Assembly: GCA_020638875.1 (NCBI GenBank)
Contig: JACKHS010000005.1
Coordinates: forward strand, 124,001-188,000
DNA length: 64,000 bases
Direction of reading: 5' to 3'
DNA from: Planctomycetota bacterium
GTDB taxonomy: Bacteria > Planctomycetota > UBA1135 > GCA-002686595
Within the stretch, counting starts at the first letter, position 1. Each line of letters starts with the position of its first letter. Position numbers and translations under genes: made by a program. This document shows, in pieces, positions 26,623 through 33,726 of the stretch. The notes beneath the pieces were generated by a model. That model did no database searches. It worked only from the letters and a program-made list of their open reading frames with translations, and had not been told where the DNA came from.

Positions 26623-26700
26623 GTCGTGGTTCGGGGGGGTGGAGGAAGCCGGGGAAGGGCTCGTGCGGGCTCCGTTCTAGCGCGGCCGCGCCGAGAGGTG

Positions 26701-26706
26701 AGTGTA
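26701..26706 (-). promoter_or_regulatory. TACACT, probable -10 of the HAF-repeat gene
   Basis: Minus-strand TACACT stands about 78 nt upstream of the ATG at 26622, at the edge of an AT-rich patch shared with the divergent gene at 26764. Confidence 0.35.
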
Positions 26707-26723
26707 ATTTATGGCAAATAAAT
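26707..26723. promoter_or_regulatory. AT-rich dyad ATTTAT-N5-ATAAAT in a divergent promoter
   Basis: A 6-bp perfect inverted repeat in the most AT-rich stretch of the window, between divergent genes. It sits about 28-44 nt upstream of the TAGGAT box of the HTH gene and abuts the TACACT box of the opposite gene. It is a candidate binding site for the adjacent HTH protein. Confidence 0.5.
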
Positions 26724-26750
26724 CGTTGGTGTAGCCGCCCCCGGCGGGGC

Positions 26751-26756
26751 TAGGAT
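26751..26756 (+). promoter_or_regulatory. TAGGAT leaderless-type -10 box
   Basis: TAGGAT ends 7 nt before the ATG at 26764. The alternative ATG at 26755 lies inside the box, which argues for the later start. Confidence 0.5.
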
Positions 26757-26763
26757 GGGCGCC

Positions 26764-27981
26764 ATGAGCTCGACCGGCCCCTCCGCCTCGCCCGCCGAAC
26801 CCCTGCGGCAGGCCCGCCAGGTGGGGGAGACGCTGCGCGCGGCGCTGACCGAGCTCCTGGCCGCGACGCCCCGCGCGCCGCGCCGCCCGGGCGAGCTCGC
26901 CAAGGCCCTGGGCGTCAACCGCGCCACCGCCAGCAAGCTGCTCGGCGCGCTCGCCAAGCCGAGCCCGCTCGAGGTGCTGCACGTCGTGCCGGGCCCCGAG
27001 CCGCTGCGGCGCGTCGCGCGCGGCGCCGAGGCGCTGGGCGCGCCGAGCGCGGCCACCGAGCGCGTCGAGCGCGCCGTCTCCGACTTCGACCGCCTGATCC
27101 GCAAGAGCGCCGGCAACCGCGCCGCGCTCGACGCGCTCGTCACCGCCAACCTGCCCGGCGCGCGCGAGCGCTTCGAGCTCGCCAGCAAGTACTCGGTCTA
27201 CAAGGGCCTGTCGCAGCTCAAGGGCGTGCAGGCCGAGCAGTGGGTCGGCTGCGCCGTGGTCGTGCCGGCGGCCGACGACCCCGAGCGCCACGACCTGACC
27301 TGGCTGAACGGCGCGGTGGCGCTGCAACGCCTGCGGCCCGGCGTCGACGTGCGCTTCAGCTTCCGCGCGCGCCGCGCCGAGCACGGCGGCGACGCGCAGG
27401 AGGACCTGCTGCCGGCGCTCAGCGTGCTGCCGCTCGAGGCTTTCTGCGTGAACCCGCCGGCGCGGCTCGAGGCGCGCGTGGCCGGCGACGCGATCCACTA
27501 CACGCTGCCCGACGACCTGCTCGGGCCGGAGCAGGTGGTCGACATGTTCGTGGTCGACCACCACCCGGCGGCGATCGCGCGCTTCAACAGCCAGCCCGAG
27601 CCGCGCCGCACCTCGCTGGTCGTCGAACCGGCCGTGCCGGTCGCGAACCTCGTCTTCGACGTGCTGCTGCACGACGACGTGTTCCCCGGCGCCGCGCCCG
27701 AGCTGTACGTCTACGACACGAGCTACCTCGGCCTCGCCAACGTCAACGACGCGAGCCGCGACCTCGACCGCGTGCCGCTGCGCGAGACCGTGCAGGTGCT
27801 CGGCCGCGGGCTCGCCGGCCTGGAGGCCGAAGGGCTGCCGACCTACGCGCCGATGCTGACGCACCTCGCCGACCGCATGGGCTGGGACACGACGCGGCTG
27901 CGCGGCTTCCGCACGCGCGTGGCCTACCCGGTCTACGGCTGGCAGGTCTGCCTGGCCTTCGAGCGGCCGCGCGCGCGCTGA
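26764..27981 (+). CDS. HTH-containing protein with large uncharacterised C-terminal domain
   Basis: 405 residues, soluble. Residues about 15-80 form a winged-helix-like N-terminus (VGETLRAALTELLAAT, PGELAKALGVNRATASKLLGAL). The remainder is unfamiliar: ANLPGARERFELASKYSVYKGLSQLKGVQ, AEQWVGCAVVVP, PEQVVDMFVVDHHPAAIARF and LFHDDVF-like blocks, ending VYGWQVCLAFERPR. The layout (HTH plus a large effector or catalytic-like domain) suggests a transcription factor, possibly acting on the AT-rich dyad immediately upstream. No enzyme motif is recognised. Confidence 0.7.
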   Translation: MSSTGPSASPAEPLRQARQVGETLRAALTELLAATPRAPRRPGELAKALGVNRATASKLLGALAKPSPLEVLHVVPGPEPLRRVARGAEALGAPSAATERVERAVSDFDRLIRKSAGNRAALDALVTANLPGARERFELASKYSVYKGLSQLKGVQAEQWVGCAVVVPAADDPERHDLTWLNGAVALQRLRPGVDVRFSFRARRAEHGGDAQEDLLPALSVLPLEAFCVNPPARLEARVAGDAIHYTLPDDLLGPEQVVDMFVVDHHPAAIARFNSQPEPRRTSLVVEPAVPVANLVFDVLLHDDVFPGAAPELYVYDTSYLGLANVNDASRDLDRVPLRETVQVLGRGLAGLEAEGLPTYAPMLTHLADRMGWDTTRLRGFRTRVAYPVYGWQVCLAFERPRAR

Positions 27982-28063
27982 GGCGCCGGTGCATCTCGCA
28001 GGCGACGCCGCCCGCGGCGCGCAGTACCCTGTCGGGGCCGCGGGCGCGCGCCCGCACGCGCCG

Positions 28064-28585
28064 ATGCACGCCCCCGAGCTCGACACCGAACCGGACTCCG
28101 CGCCCCGCGAGCGCCGCGGGTGTCTCGGCGTCGCGCTCGCCGTGGGCGGCTCGTTCCTCGTGCTGCTCGCCGGCGCGCTGGCGTTGCTCGCCTGGATCCG
28201 CACCGTCACGCCCTCGACCAGCGTGCACGTGGGCGGCCAGGTGCCGGTCGAGTACGCGCAGACGCTGCGCGACCTCGGCGCGCTCGAGCCGGACGAGGAG
28301 CTCGTGTGCTTCTACTCCGACGCGGTGCTGCGCATCGAAGAGGGCTGCTACTTCGTCAGCGACCGCAAGGTCGGCGTGTACCACGAGCTCGAGGCCCCGC
28401 CGCTCGTCAGCGTGCCGTTCGAGGAGATCGCCGAGGCGCGCCTCGAGCGCGACGTGTCGGTGCTGACCGACAGCCACATCACGCTCGTGCTGCGCGACGG
28501 CAGCGAGGTGTGGCTGCCGGTGTCGAGCGAGGAGGACGGCGACGTGCGCTTCCACCGCGCGATCGTCGAGCGGCTGACGCGCTGA
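28064..28585 (+). CDS. Small single-pass membrane protein, unknown
   Basis: 173 residues from the ATG at 28064; a GTG at 27989 would add 25 residues. After an acidic N-terminal tail, one hydrophobic helix (CLGVALAVGGSFLVLLAGAL, about residues 20-40) precedes a 120-residue soluble part with strand-like segments: DEELVCFYSDAVLRIEEGCYFVSDRKVGVY and PFEEIAEARLERDVSVLTDSHITLVLRDGSEVWLPV. That resembles PH-like domains that read a lipid or peptide surface, but the match is only by pattern. No operon partner. Confidence 0.65.
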   Translation: MHAPELDTEPDSAPRERRGCLGVALAVGGSFLVLLAGALALLAWIRTVTPSTSVHVGGQVPVEYAQTLRDLGALEPDEELVCFYSDAVLRIEEGCYFVSDRKVGVYHELEAPPLVSVPFEEIAEARLERDVSVLTDSHITLVLRDGSEVWLPVSSEEDGDVRFHRAIVERLTR

Positions 28586-28821
28586 GCCCGCCGCGGCGCT
28601 CGCGCGCGGGCGGAGGGGAGCGCGCCGTGGGCGATCCGGGCCGGCCCGGTCGATTCAGGAGCGCGTGCATCGCGCACGGCGACTCGCTTCCCGACGTCCT
28701 GGCGACGCAGGCGCTGCCGAGCGGATCGTCGGGCAGGCCAGGCGCCGAGCGGCCGGCGAAGCCGGGCGATTGCGAAGCCCGCCCGGCGCGCTCCCGAGTG
28801 GATCGGGCTAGAGTGCGGCCC
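28586..28821. other. 236-nt intergenic stretch
   Basis: Between the small membrane protein and the amidohydrolase pair. Apart from the TAGAGT box at its right end I see no gene, repeat or structured RNA. Confidence 0.4.
28809..28814 (+). promoter_or_regulatory. TAGAGT leaderless-type box of the amidohydrolase pair
   Basis: Ends 7 nt before the ATG at 28822. Confidence 0.5.
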
Positions 28822-30123
28822 ATGTTCCTCTCCCTGAGCCTGTGCCTGTTGAGCGTCGCGCCCCAGGAGGCGCCGCTGCGCGCCTTCGTCGGGGCGCGCG
28901 TCCTGCCCATCGCCGCGGCGCCGATCGACGACGGCGTCGTGCTCGTGCGCGACGGCGTGATCGTCGAGGTCGGCGCGCGCGCGGACGTCGCGGTGCCGGC
29001 CGGCGCCGAGGTGATCGACTGCGGCGGCAAGGTCGTCATGCCGGGCCTCGTCGACACGCACTCGCACGTCGGCGGCGGCTGGGGCGCCGACTCGAGCGCG
29101 CCGATCCAGCCCGACGTGCGCATGTTCGACGCGGTCGACTGCCGCAACGCGGGCTTCCAGCGCGCGCAGGCCGGCGGCATCACGACGCTCAACGTGATGA
29201 GCGGCAGCGGTCACCTGATGAGCGGGCAGACGATCTACCTCGAGAACAACGACGCCGAGACGATCGAGGAGATGTGCTACCGCTTCCCCGACGGGTCGCC
29301 GATGGGGGGCATGAAGATGGCCAACGGCACGAACAGCCAGCGCTCGGCGCCCTTCCCGGGCACGCGCGGCAAGTCGGCCGCGCTCGTGCGCGAGCAGTTC
29401 GTCGCCGCGCAGGAGTACCGCAAGAAGCTCGCGGCCGCGGGCGACGACCCAGAGAAGCGCCCGGCGCGCGACCTCGCGATGGAGGGCCTGCTCGAGGTGC
29501 TCGACGGCAAGCGCATCGTGCACCACCACACGCATCGCCACGACGACATCGTGACCGTGCTGCGGCTCGCGAAGGAGTTCGGCTTCCGCGTCGTGCTGCA
29601 CCACGTCAGCGAGGCGTACAAGGTGATCGACGAGATCGTCGCGGCCGACGTGCCCTGCTCGTTGATCGTGATCGACACACCGGGCGGCAAGCTCGAGGCG
29701 ATGGACTTCGACGCGCGCTCGGCCGGCGACCTCGAGCGCGCCGGCGCGGCGCGGCTCGTCGCCTTCCACACCGACGACTGGATCACCGACTCGCGCCTGT
29801 TCCTGCGCAGCGCGGCGCTGGCCGTGCGCGCGGGCTGCTCGCGCGAGACGGCGCTCGCCGGCCTGACGCTGAACCCCGCGCGCATGCTCGACCTGCAGGA
29901 TCGCATCGGCAGCCTCGAGCGCGGCAAGGACGCCAACCTGATCGTGCTCTCGGGCGACCCGCTGTCGGTCTACACCGTCGTGGAGGAGACGTGGGTGCGC
30001 GGCGAGCGCGTCTTCGACCTCGACGACGAGCGCGACCGCCTGTGGGCCGAGGGCGGCCGGGGCGCGGGCATGCCGCGCGCCGGCGCGTGCTGCTGCCTCG
30101 GCGGCGAGGAGGACCCGCGATGA
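28822..30123 (+). CDS. Amidohydrolase (imidazolonepropionase-like), exported, metal ligands present
   Basis: 433 residues with a short signal peptide (FLSLSLCLLSVAPQ). Amidohydrolase barrel: GKVVMPGLVDTHSHVGG carries the first metal pair H80 and H82, followed by GGITTLNVMSGSGH, a His-rich segment IVHHHTHRHDDI, VVLHHVSEAY and AFHTDDWITD, supplying the remaining expected ligands and catalytic Asp. A composite-domain tail (LERGKDANLIVLSGDPLSVY) completes the fold. It ends with GACCCLGGEEDP. Substrate unknown; relatives hydrolyse cyclic amides or dipeptides. Coupled by ATGA to a paralogue. Confidence 0.87.
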   Translation: MFLSLSLCLLSVAPQEAPLRAFVGARVLPIAAAPIDDGVVLVRDGVIVEVGARADVAVPAGAEVIDCGGKVVMPGLVDTHSHVGGGWGADSSAPIQPDVRMFDAVDCRNAGFQRAQAGGITTLNVMSGSGHLMSGQTIYLENNDAETIEEMCYRFPDGSPMGGMKMANGTNSQRSAPFPGTRGKSAALVREQFVAAQEYRKKLAAAGDDPEKRPARDLAMEGLLEVLDGKRIVHHHTHRHDDIVTVLRLAKEFGFRVVLHHVSEAYKVIDEIVAADVPCSLIVIDTPGGKLEAMDFDARSAGDLERAGAARLVAFHTDDWITDSRLFLRSAALAVRAGCSRETALAGLTLNPARMLDLQDRIGSLERGKDANLIVLSGDPLSVYTVVEETWVRGERVFDLDDERDRLWAEGGRGAGMPRAGACCCLGGEEDPR

Positions 30124-31340
30124 GACTGCTGTCGACCCTCGCGGCGCTCGTGTGCGCCGCCGCCCCCGCGCTGGCGCAGGACCTCGCCGTCTACGCCGAG
30201 CACGTGCTGCCCGTCTCCGGCCCGCCGATCCAGGACGGCGTCGTGCTCGTGCGCGGCGGCAAGATCGTCGCGGTCGGCCCGGCGCTCTCCGTGCCCGTGC
30301 CCGAGGGCGTGCGCACGCTGCGCGCCGCCGTCGTGACGCCGGGCCTCGTCGACGCGCACTCGGTCGTCGGCCTCGCCGGCTACCTCAACCAGGACCAGGA
30401 TCAGGACCAGTTCGATCCCGGCGCCGAGATCCAGCCCGAGCTGCGCGCGATCGACGCGTACAACGCGCGCGAGCGCCTGATCGAGTGGGTGCGCGGCTTC
30501 GGCGTGACGACGATCCACACCGGTCACGGGCCGCAGTCCTTGATCTCGGGCCAGACGCTCGTCGCGAAGACGCGCGGCGCGACGGTCGACGAGGCCGTGA
30601 TCGTGCCGCGCGCGATGATCGCCGCGACGCTCGGCGCCGACTCGCGCCGCGAGGGCGGCGGCAAGTCGCCGGGCACCGCGGGCAAGCAGCTCGCGATGTT
30701 GCGCGAGGCCTTCCTCGGCGCGCAGGAGTACCAGCGCAAGCTCGAGGCCGCGGGCGACGACGCGACGAAGCGCCCCGCGCGCGACCTGCGCCAGGAGGCC
30801 CTCGTCGCCCTCCTGCGCCGCGAGCTCCCGCTGATGGTCACCGCGCAGCGCCACCAGGACATCGTCTCGGCGCTGCGCCTCGCCAAGGAGTTCGACCTGC
30901 GCCTCGTCCTCGACGGCGGCGCGGAGGCCTACCTCGTCCTGGACGAGCTGAAGGCTGCCGGCGTCCCCGTGATCGCGCACCCGCCGATGGCGCGCTACTC
31001 GGGCGAGCTCGAGAACGCGAGCCGCACGACGCCCGCCAAGCTGCGCGACGCCGGCATCCCGTTCGCGTTCCAGAGCGGCTTCGAGGACTACGTCCCGAAG
31101 ACGCGCGTGATCCTCTACGAGGCCGCCGTCGCCGCCGCCCACGACCTCGGCCCCGAGGCCGCGCTGCGCGCCATCACGCTCGACGCCGCCAAGCTACTCG
31201 GTCTGGACGCGCGCCTCGGCTCCCTCGAGGTCGGCAAGGACGGCGACCTCGCGCTCTACGACGGCGATCCGTTCGAGTACACGAGCCACTGCGTGGGCAC
31301 GGTGATCGAGGGCGAGGTGGTGTTCGAGGGGGCGCGCTAG
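30120..31340 (+). CDS. Amidohydrolase paralogue lacking metal ligands (probable pseudoenzyme)
   Basis: 406 residues, signal peptide ending AAPALAQ. It aligns with the upstream gene along its length (LRLAKEFDLRLVLDGGAEAY against LRLAKEFGFRVVLHHVSEAY; GSLEVGKDGDLALYDGDP at the end). Its metal-site positions have changed: DTHSHV is DAHSVV (H82 lost), HHHTHRHDD is TAQRHQD, LHHVSE is LDGGAE and FHTDDW is FQSGFE. A Gln-Asp run (QDQDQDQ) lies near residue 92. It is most likely a non-catalytic partner of the active paralogue, with which it is translationally coupled. A new activity is less likely. Confidence 0.85.
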   Translation: MRLLSTLAALVCAAAPALAQDLAVYAEHVLPVSGPPIQDGVVLVRGGKIVAVGPALSVPVPEGVRTLRAAVVTPGLVDAHSVVGLAGYLNQDQDQDQFDPGAEIQPELRAIDAYNARERLIEWVRGFGVTTIHTGHGPQSLISGQTLVAKTRGATVDEAVIVPRAMIAATLGADSRREGGGKSPGTAGKQLAMLREAFLGAQEYQRKLEAAGDDATKRPARDLRQEALVALLRRELPLMVTAQRHQDIVSALRLAKEFDLRLVLDGGAEAYLVLDELKAAGVPVIAHPPMARYSGELENASRTTPAKLRDAGIPFAFQSGFEDYVPKTRVILYEAAVAAAHDLGPEAALRAITLDAAKLLGLDARLGSLEVGKDGDLALYDGDPFEYTSHCVGTVIEGEVVFEGAR

Positions 31341-31402
31341 GACCGCAGGAGGAGGGACGCCGAAGCCGGCGAGGCGGTGCGGCGTCCTGAACGGCGCGGG
31401 GG

Positions 31403-31659
31403 CTTCCTCAAGTTGGAAGATCAGGAAGGTAGGAAGGGCTGGAAGGAACAACGGCAGCCGACCCGGCTCGGCGAGTTCCGAGGGAGTGAGAGCTGGATCC
31501 ATGCAGGTCCAGGGACGGAGCAGGCGGCCAAAGGCCGCCTGCTCCGTCCCTGGATCTAGTCCCCAGTCCTGGACATGGAGCTCGAACTCGCCGGACCTCT
31601 GCGCCCGCCGTTGTTCCTTCCAGCCCTTCCTACCTTCCTGATCTTCCAACTTGATGAAG
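31403..31659. repeat. Giant symmetric inverted repeat (about 257 nt) between convergent genes
   Basis: Perfect 48-bp arms at 31408-31455 and 31607-31654 enclose further pairing at 31469-31478 with 31584-31593 and a central stem at 31508-31554. These three pairings share the same midpoint near 31531, so the block can fold as one long imperfect hairpin. It is less GC-rich than neighbouring genes and occupies most of the 389-nt gap between the amidohydrolase pair and the helicase. Read in either direction the arm spells a peptide-like LEDQEGRKGWKEQR, with no start or RBS. It could be a MITE-like element, a dispersed intergenic repeat or a bidirectional terminator. Confidence 0.8.
31508..31554. 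terminator. Central 22-bp perfect stem with AAA loop
   Basis: Arms 31508-31529 and 31533-31554 are exact reverse complements around a 3-nt loop, at the midpoint of the larger inverted repeat and between two convergent genes. It has the shape of a strong bidirectional transcription stop. Confidence 0.6.
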
Positions 31660-31729
31660 GGCCCGGCCCGTCCACTTCGCCGAACCTCTCCGCCTGCGAA
31701 TCGCTCGGCCCCGCTTGGCCAGTTCGGGC

Positions 31730-33259
31730 TCACTTGGCCCCGCGCGTCTTCAGCTCCCTCAAGAGCTCGCGCGCCTCGTCGTAGTAGAGGTGCTCGGGGT
31801 CGATGCCGTGGGCGGCGAGGAGCTTGGCCTGCTTGGGGGTGCACAGGCCGACGGCCTTGCGCTCGAGGAGCTCCTCGCGCAAGCGCTCGGCCTGTGCGGC
31901 GGAGAGGTCCTGCAAGGCGTCGGTCGGCAGGCCGGCCTTCTTGAAGTAGGCGAGCTGCGCGGCGCTCGCGCGGTCGCCGTCGCGGTGGCGGGCGCGCACG
32001 ATGGAGAGGTCGATGCCGAGCGCGGCGAAGGGGTCGCGGCGGCGGAGCTGGTAGGTGACGTCGGCCTCCTGGGCCTCCTGCGCCTGGCGCGCGAGCTCGA
32101 GGGCCTGCTCGAGCGCGATCGAGGCGCCCTCGGCCGAAGCGGCGGCGGCGAGCTGCTTCGCGCGCTCGACGACCTCGGGACGCTCGTCGCAGAAGACGTC
32201 GGCGGCCTGCACGAGCGAGTGGCGCGCGTTGGCGGGCACGAAGTCGAGCACGAGCAGGTCGGGCTTGCGCGGCGCGAGGCGCGTACCGCGGCCGACCATC
32301 TGCGCGTAGAAGGGGCGCGAGAGCACCGGGCGGGCGATGGCGACGAGCGCGATCTCGGGCACGTCGAAGCCCTCGGTGAAGAGCGCGCAGTTGACGAGCA
32401 CCTTGTGCGCGCCGCGGCGGAAGCGCTCGAGCACGGGGGCGCGGCGCTCGAGCGAGGCGGTGCCGTCGAGCGAGACGGCGTAGCCGCGCTCGCCGGCCAG
32501 CTCGTTCAGCACGCGCGCGAGCGCCCGCGCGTGCGCGACCGAGGCGGCGAAGGCGATGGTCGGGCGCTCGCCGCGCTCGCGCAGGATCGGCTGCGCCACC
32601 TCGGCGAGGTGCAGGTCGCGCACGAGGATGCGCTCGAGGTCCGGCGTGGAGTACTCGCCGGCCACGCGCCGCACGCCGGTCAGGTCGACCTGCGTCTGCA
32701 CGACGAACGAGCGGATCGGCGCGAGCCAGCCGTCGGCGATCGCGTGGCGCAGGTCGTACTCGTACGCGAGCTCGTCGAAGACCTCGGCCAGCGAGGCGCG
32801 GTCGGCGCGGTCGGGCGTGGCCGTGACGCCCAGCACCCACGTGTCGAAGTGCTCGAGCAGCGCGCGGTAGGAGTCGGCCGTCGCGTGGTGCGCCTCGTCG
32901 ACCACGACGATCTTGAAGGCGTCGCGCGGCACGTGGTGCAGCCGCCGGCGCAGGCTCTGCACGCTGGCGACCGTGATCTTCGCGCGGCCGCCGCCCGCGC
33001 GCGTGAGGTCGCGGCGGTCGGCCATCTCGACCGCGACGACGTCGTCGCACCACGCCGCGATCTTGGCGCGCGCCTGCTCGACGAGCTCCTGGCGGTGCGC
33101 GAGCACGAGCACGGGGCCCTTCGCGAGGCGCGCGACCTCGGCGAAGAGCACGGTCTTGCCCGTGCCGGTCGGCATCACGACGAGCACGCGGCGGTGGCGC
33201 GCGCGGAAGGCGGCGCGCACCGCCTCGAGGGCGGCGACCTGATAGGGGCGGAGGCTCAT
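31730..33259 (-). CDS. SF2 DEAD/DEAH-type helicase (UvrB/R-like)
   Basis: 509 residues, cytoplasmic. Helicase motifs in order: SLRPYQVAALEAV (Q-like), VMPTGTGKTVLF (Walker A), VLAHRQELVEQA (Ia), VASVQSL, VVVDEAHHATADSY (DEAH), GVTATPDRAD (III), then the second domain with FAASVAHARALARVL, LFTEGFDVPEIALVAIARP and QMVGRGTRLAPRKPDLLVLDF (motif VI). A helical C-terminus follows. The ATG at 33259 begins right before SLRPYQ. A GTG at 33292 with GGAG upstream would add 11 residues. It follows an ASCH gene by tens of nucleotides, probably the same transcript. The target nucleic acid is unknown. Confidence 0.88.
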   Translation of the reverse strand: MSLRPYQVAALEAVRAAFRARHRRVLVVMPTGTGKTVLFAEVARLAKGPVLVLAHRQELVEQARAKIAAWCDDVVAVEMADRRDLTRAGGGRAKITVASVQSLRRRLHHVPRDAFKIVVVDEAHHATADSYRALLEHFDTWVLGVTATPDRADRASLAEVFDELAYEYDLRHAIADGWLAPIRSFVVQTQVDLTGVRRVAGEYSTPDLERILVRDLHLAEVAQPILRERGERPTIAFAASVAHARALARVLNELAGERGYAVSLDGTASLERRAPVLERFRRGAHKVLVNCALFTEGFDVPEIALVAIARPVLSRPFYAQMVGRGTRLAPRKPDLLVLDFVPANARHSLVQAADVFCDERPEVVERAKQLAAAASAEGASIALEQALELARQAQEAQEADVTYQLRRRDPFAALGIDLSIVRARHRDGDRASAAQLAYFKKAGLPTDALQDLSAAQAERLREELLERKAVGLCTPKQAKLLAAHGIDPEHLYYDEARELLRELKTRGAK

Positions 33260-33302
33260 GCTCGTCGGACGCGCGGCGGCCGCGCCGGTCACGCGCCGCG
33301 CG

Positions 33303-33635
33303 TCACTCCGCGGCCGGCTCGAACTCGTGCACCCAGACGAGCGCCGCGTCGTCCCACGTCATCCCGGCGTGCATGCGCAGGATCAGGTCGCGGTAGGCGG
33401 CCAGGCTCGGGTAGCCCTCCGCGCGCGCGTCGGCGTCGCTCATCTGCCCGAGGCGCTCGCGGCGCAGGTCCGTCAGCCGGAAGCGCCGGCCCTCGAGCTC
33501 GAAGACCTCGCCCGGGTAGCCGTAGACGCCGTTGCGGCGCTGCTGGGTCTTGCGGCCCTCCAGGACGGCCGTCACCAGCCGGGCGTGGGTGACCAGGGCG
33601 TCCAGCGTGCAGGTGCGCTCGGGGTACTCGTCCAT
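33303..33635 (-). CDS. ASCH-domain protein
   Basis: 110 residues. LDALVTHARLVTAVLEGRKTQQRR then GVYGYPGEVFELEGRRFRLTDL follows the ASCH/PUA-like pattern (the G-x-K-T-x-x-x-R signature lies at about residues 27-34), which in relatives binds RNA or modified nucleosides. The ATG at 33635 is chosen over an upstream start because the extra residues are unlike the family. It lies upstream of the helicase on the same strand, suggesting a joint role in nucleic-acid handling. Confidence 0.75.
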   Translation of the reverse strand: MDEYPERTCTLDALVTHARLVTAVLEGRKTQQRRNGVYGYPGEVFELEGRRFRLTDLRRERLGQMSDADARAEGYPSLAAYRDLILRMHAGMTWDDAALVWVHEFEPAAE

Positions 33636-33701
33636 GGCAAGAAGAGAGCACCTGGCGCGGCCGGGAGCCAGCTTCTCGCGCACGCGAGGGCCGGTTTCGG
33701 G

Positions 33702-33707
33702 TAGACT
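33702..33707 (+). promoter_or_regulatory. TAGACT promoter box
   Basis: 19 nt before the ATG at 33727, with GAAGG and TAGGAG between, so this gene seems to have a short leader and a ribosome binding site rather than a leaderless start. Confidence 0.4.
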
Positions 33708-33726
33708 CCGCCCTGAAGGCTAGGAG

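Noticed and set aside
26755..26763. Earlier ATG for the HTH gene
   Set aside because: It overlaps the TAGGAT hexamer. The ATG at 26764 has the spacing used at other genes here.
31377..31784. Short open frames reading LEDQEGRKGWKEQR on both strands
   Set aside because: They arise because the inverted repeat presents the same sequence to both strands. No ribosome binding site or TANNNT box precedes them, so I annotate the repeat, not genes.
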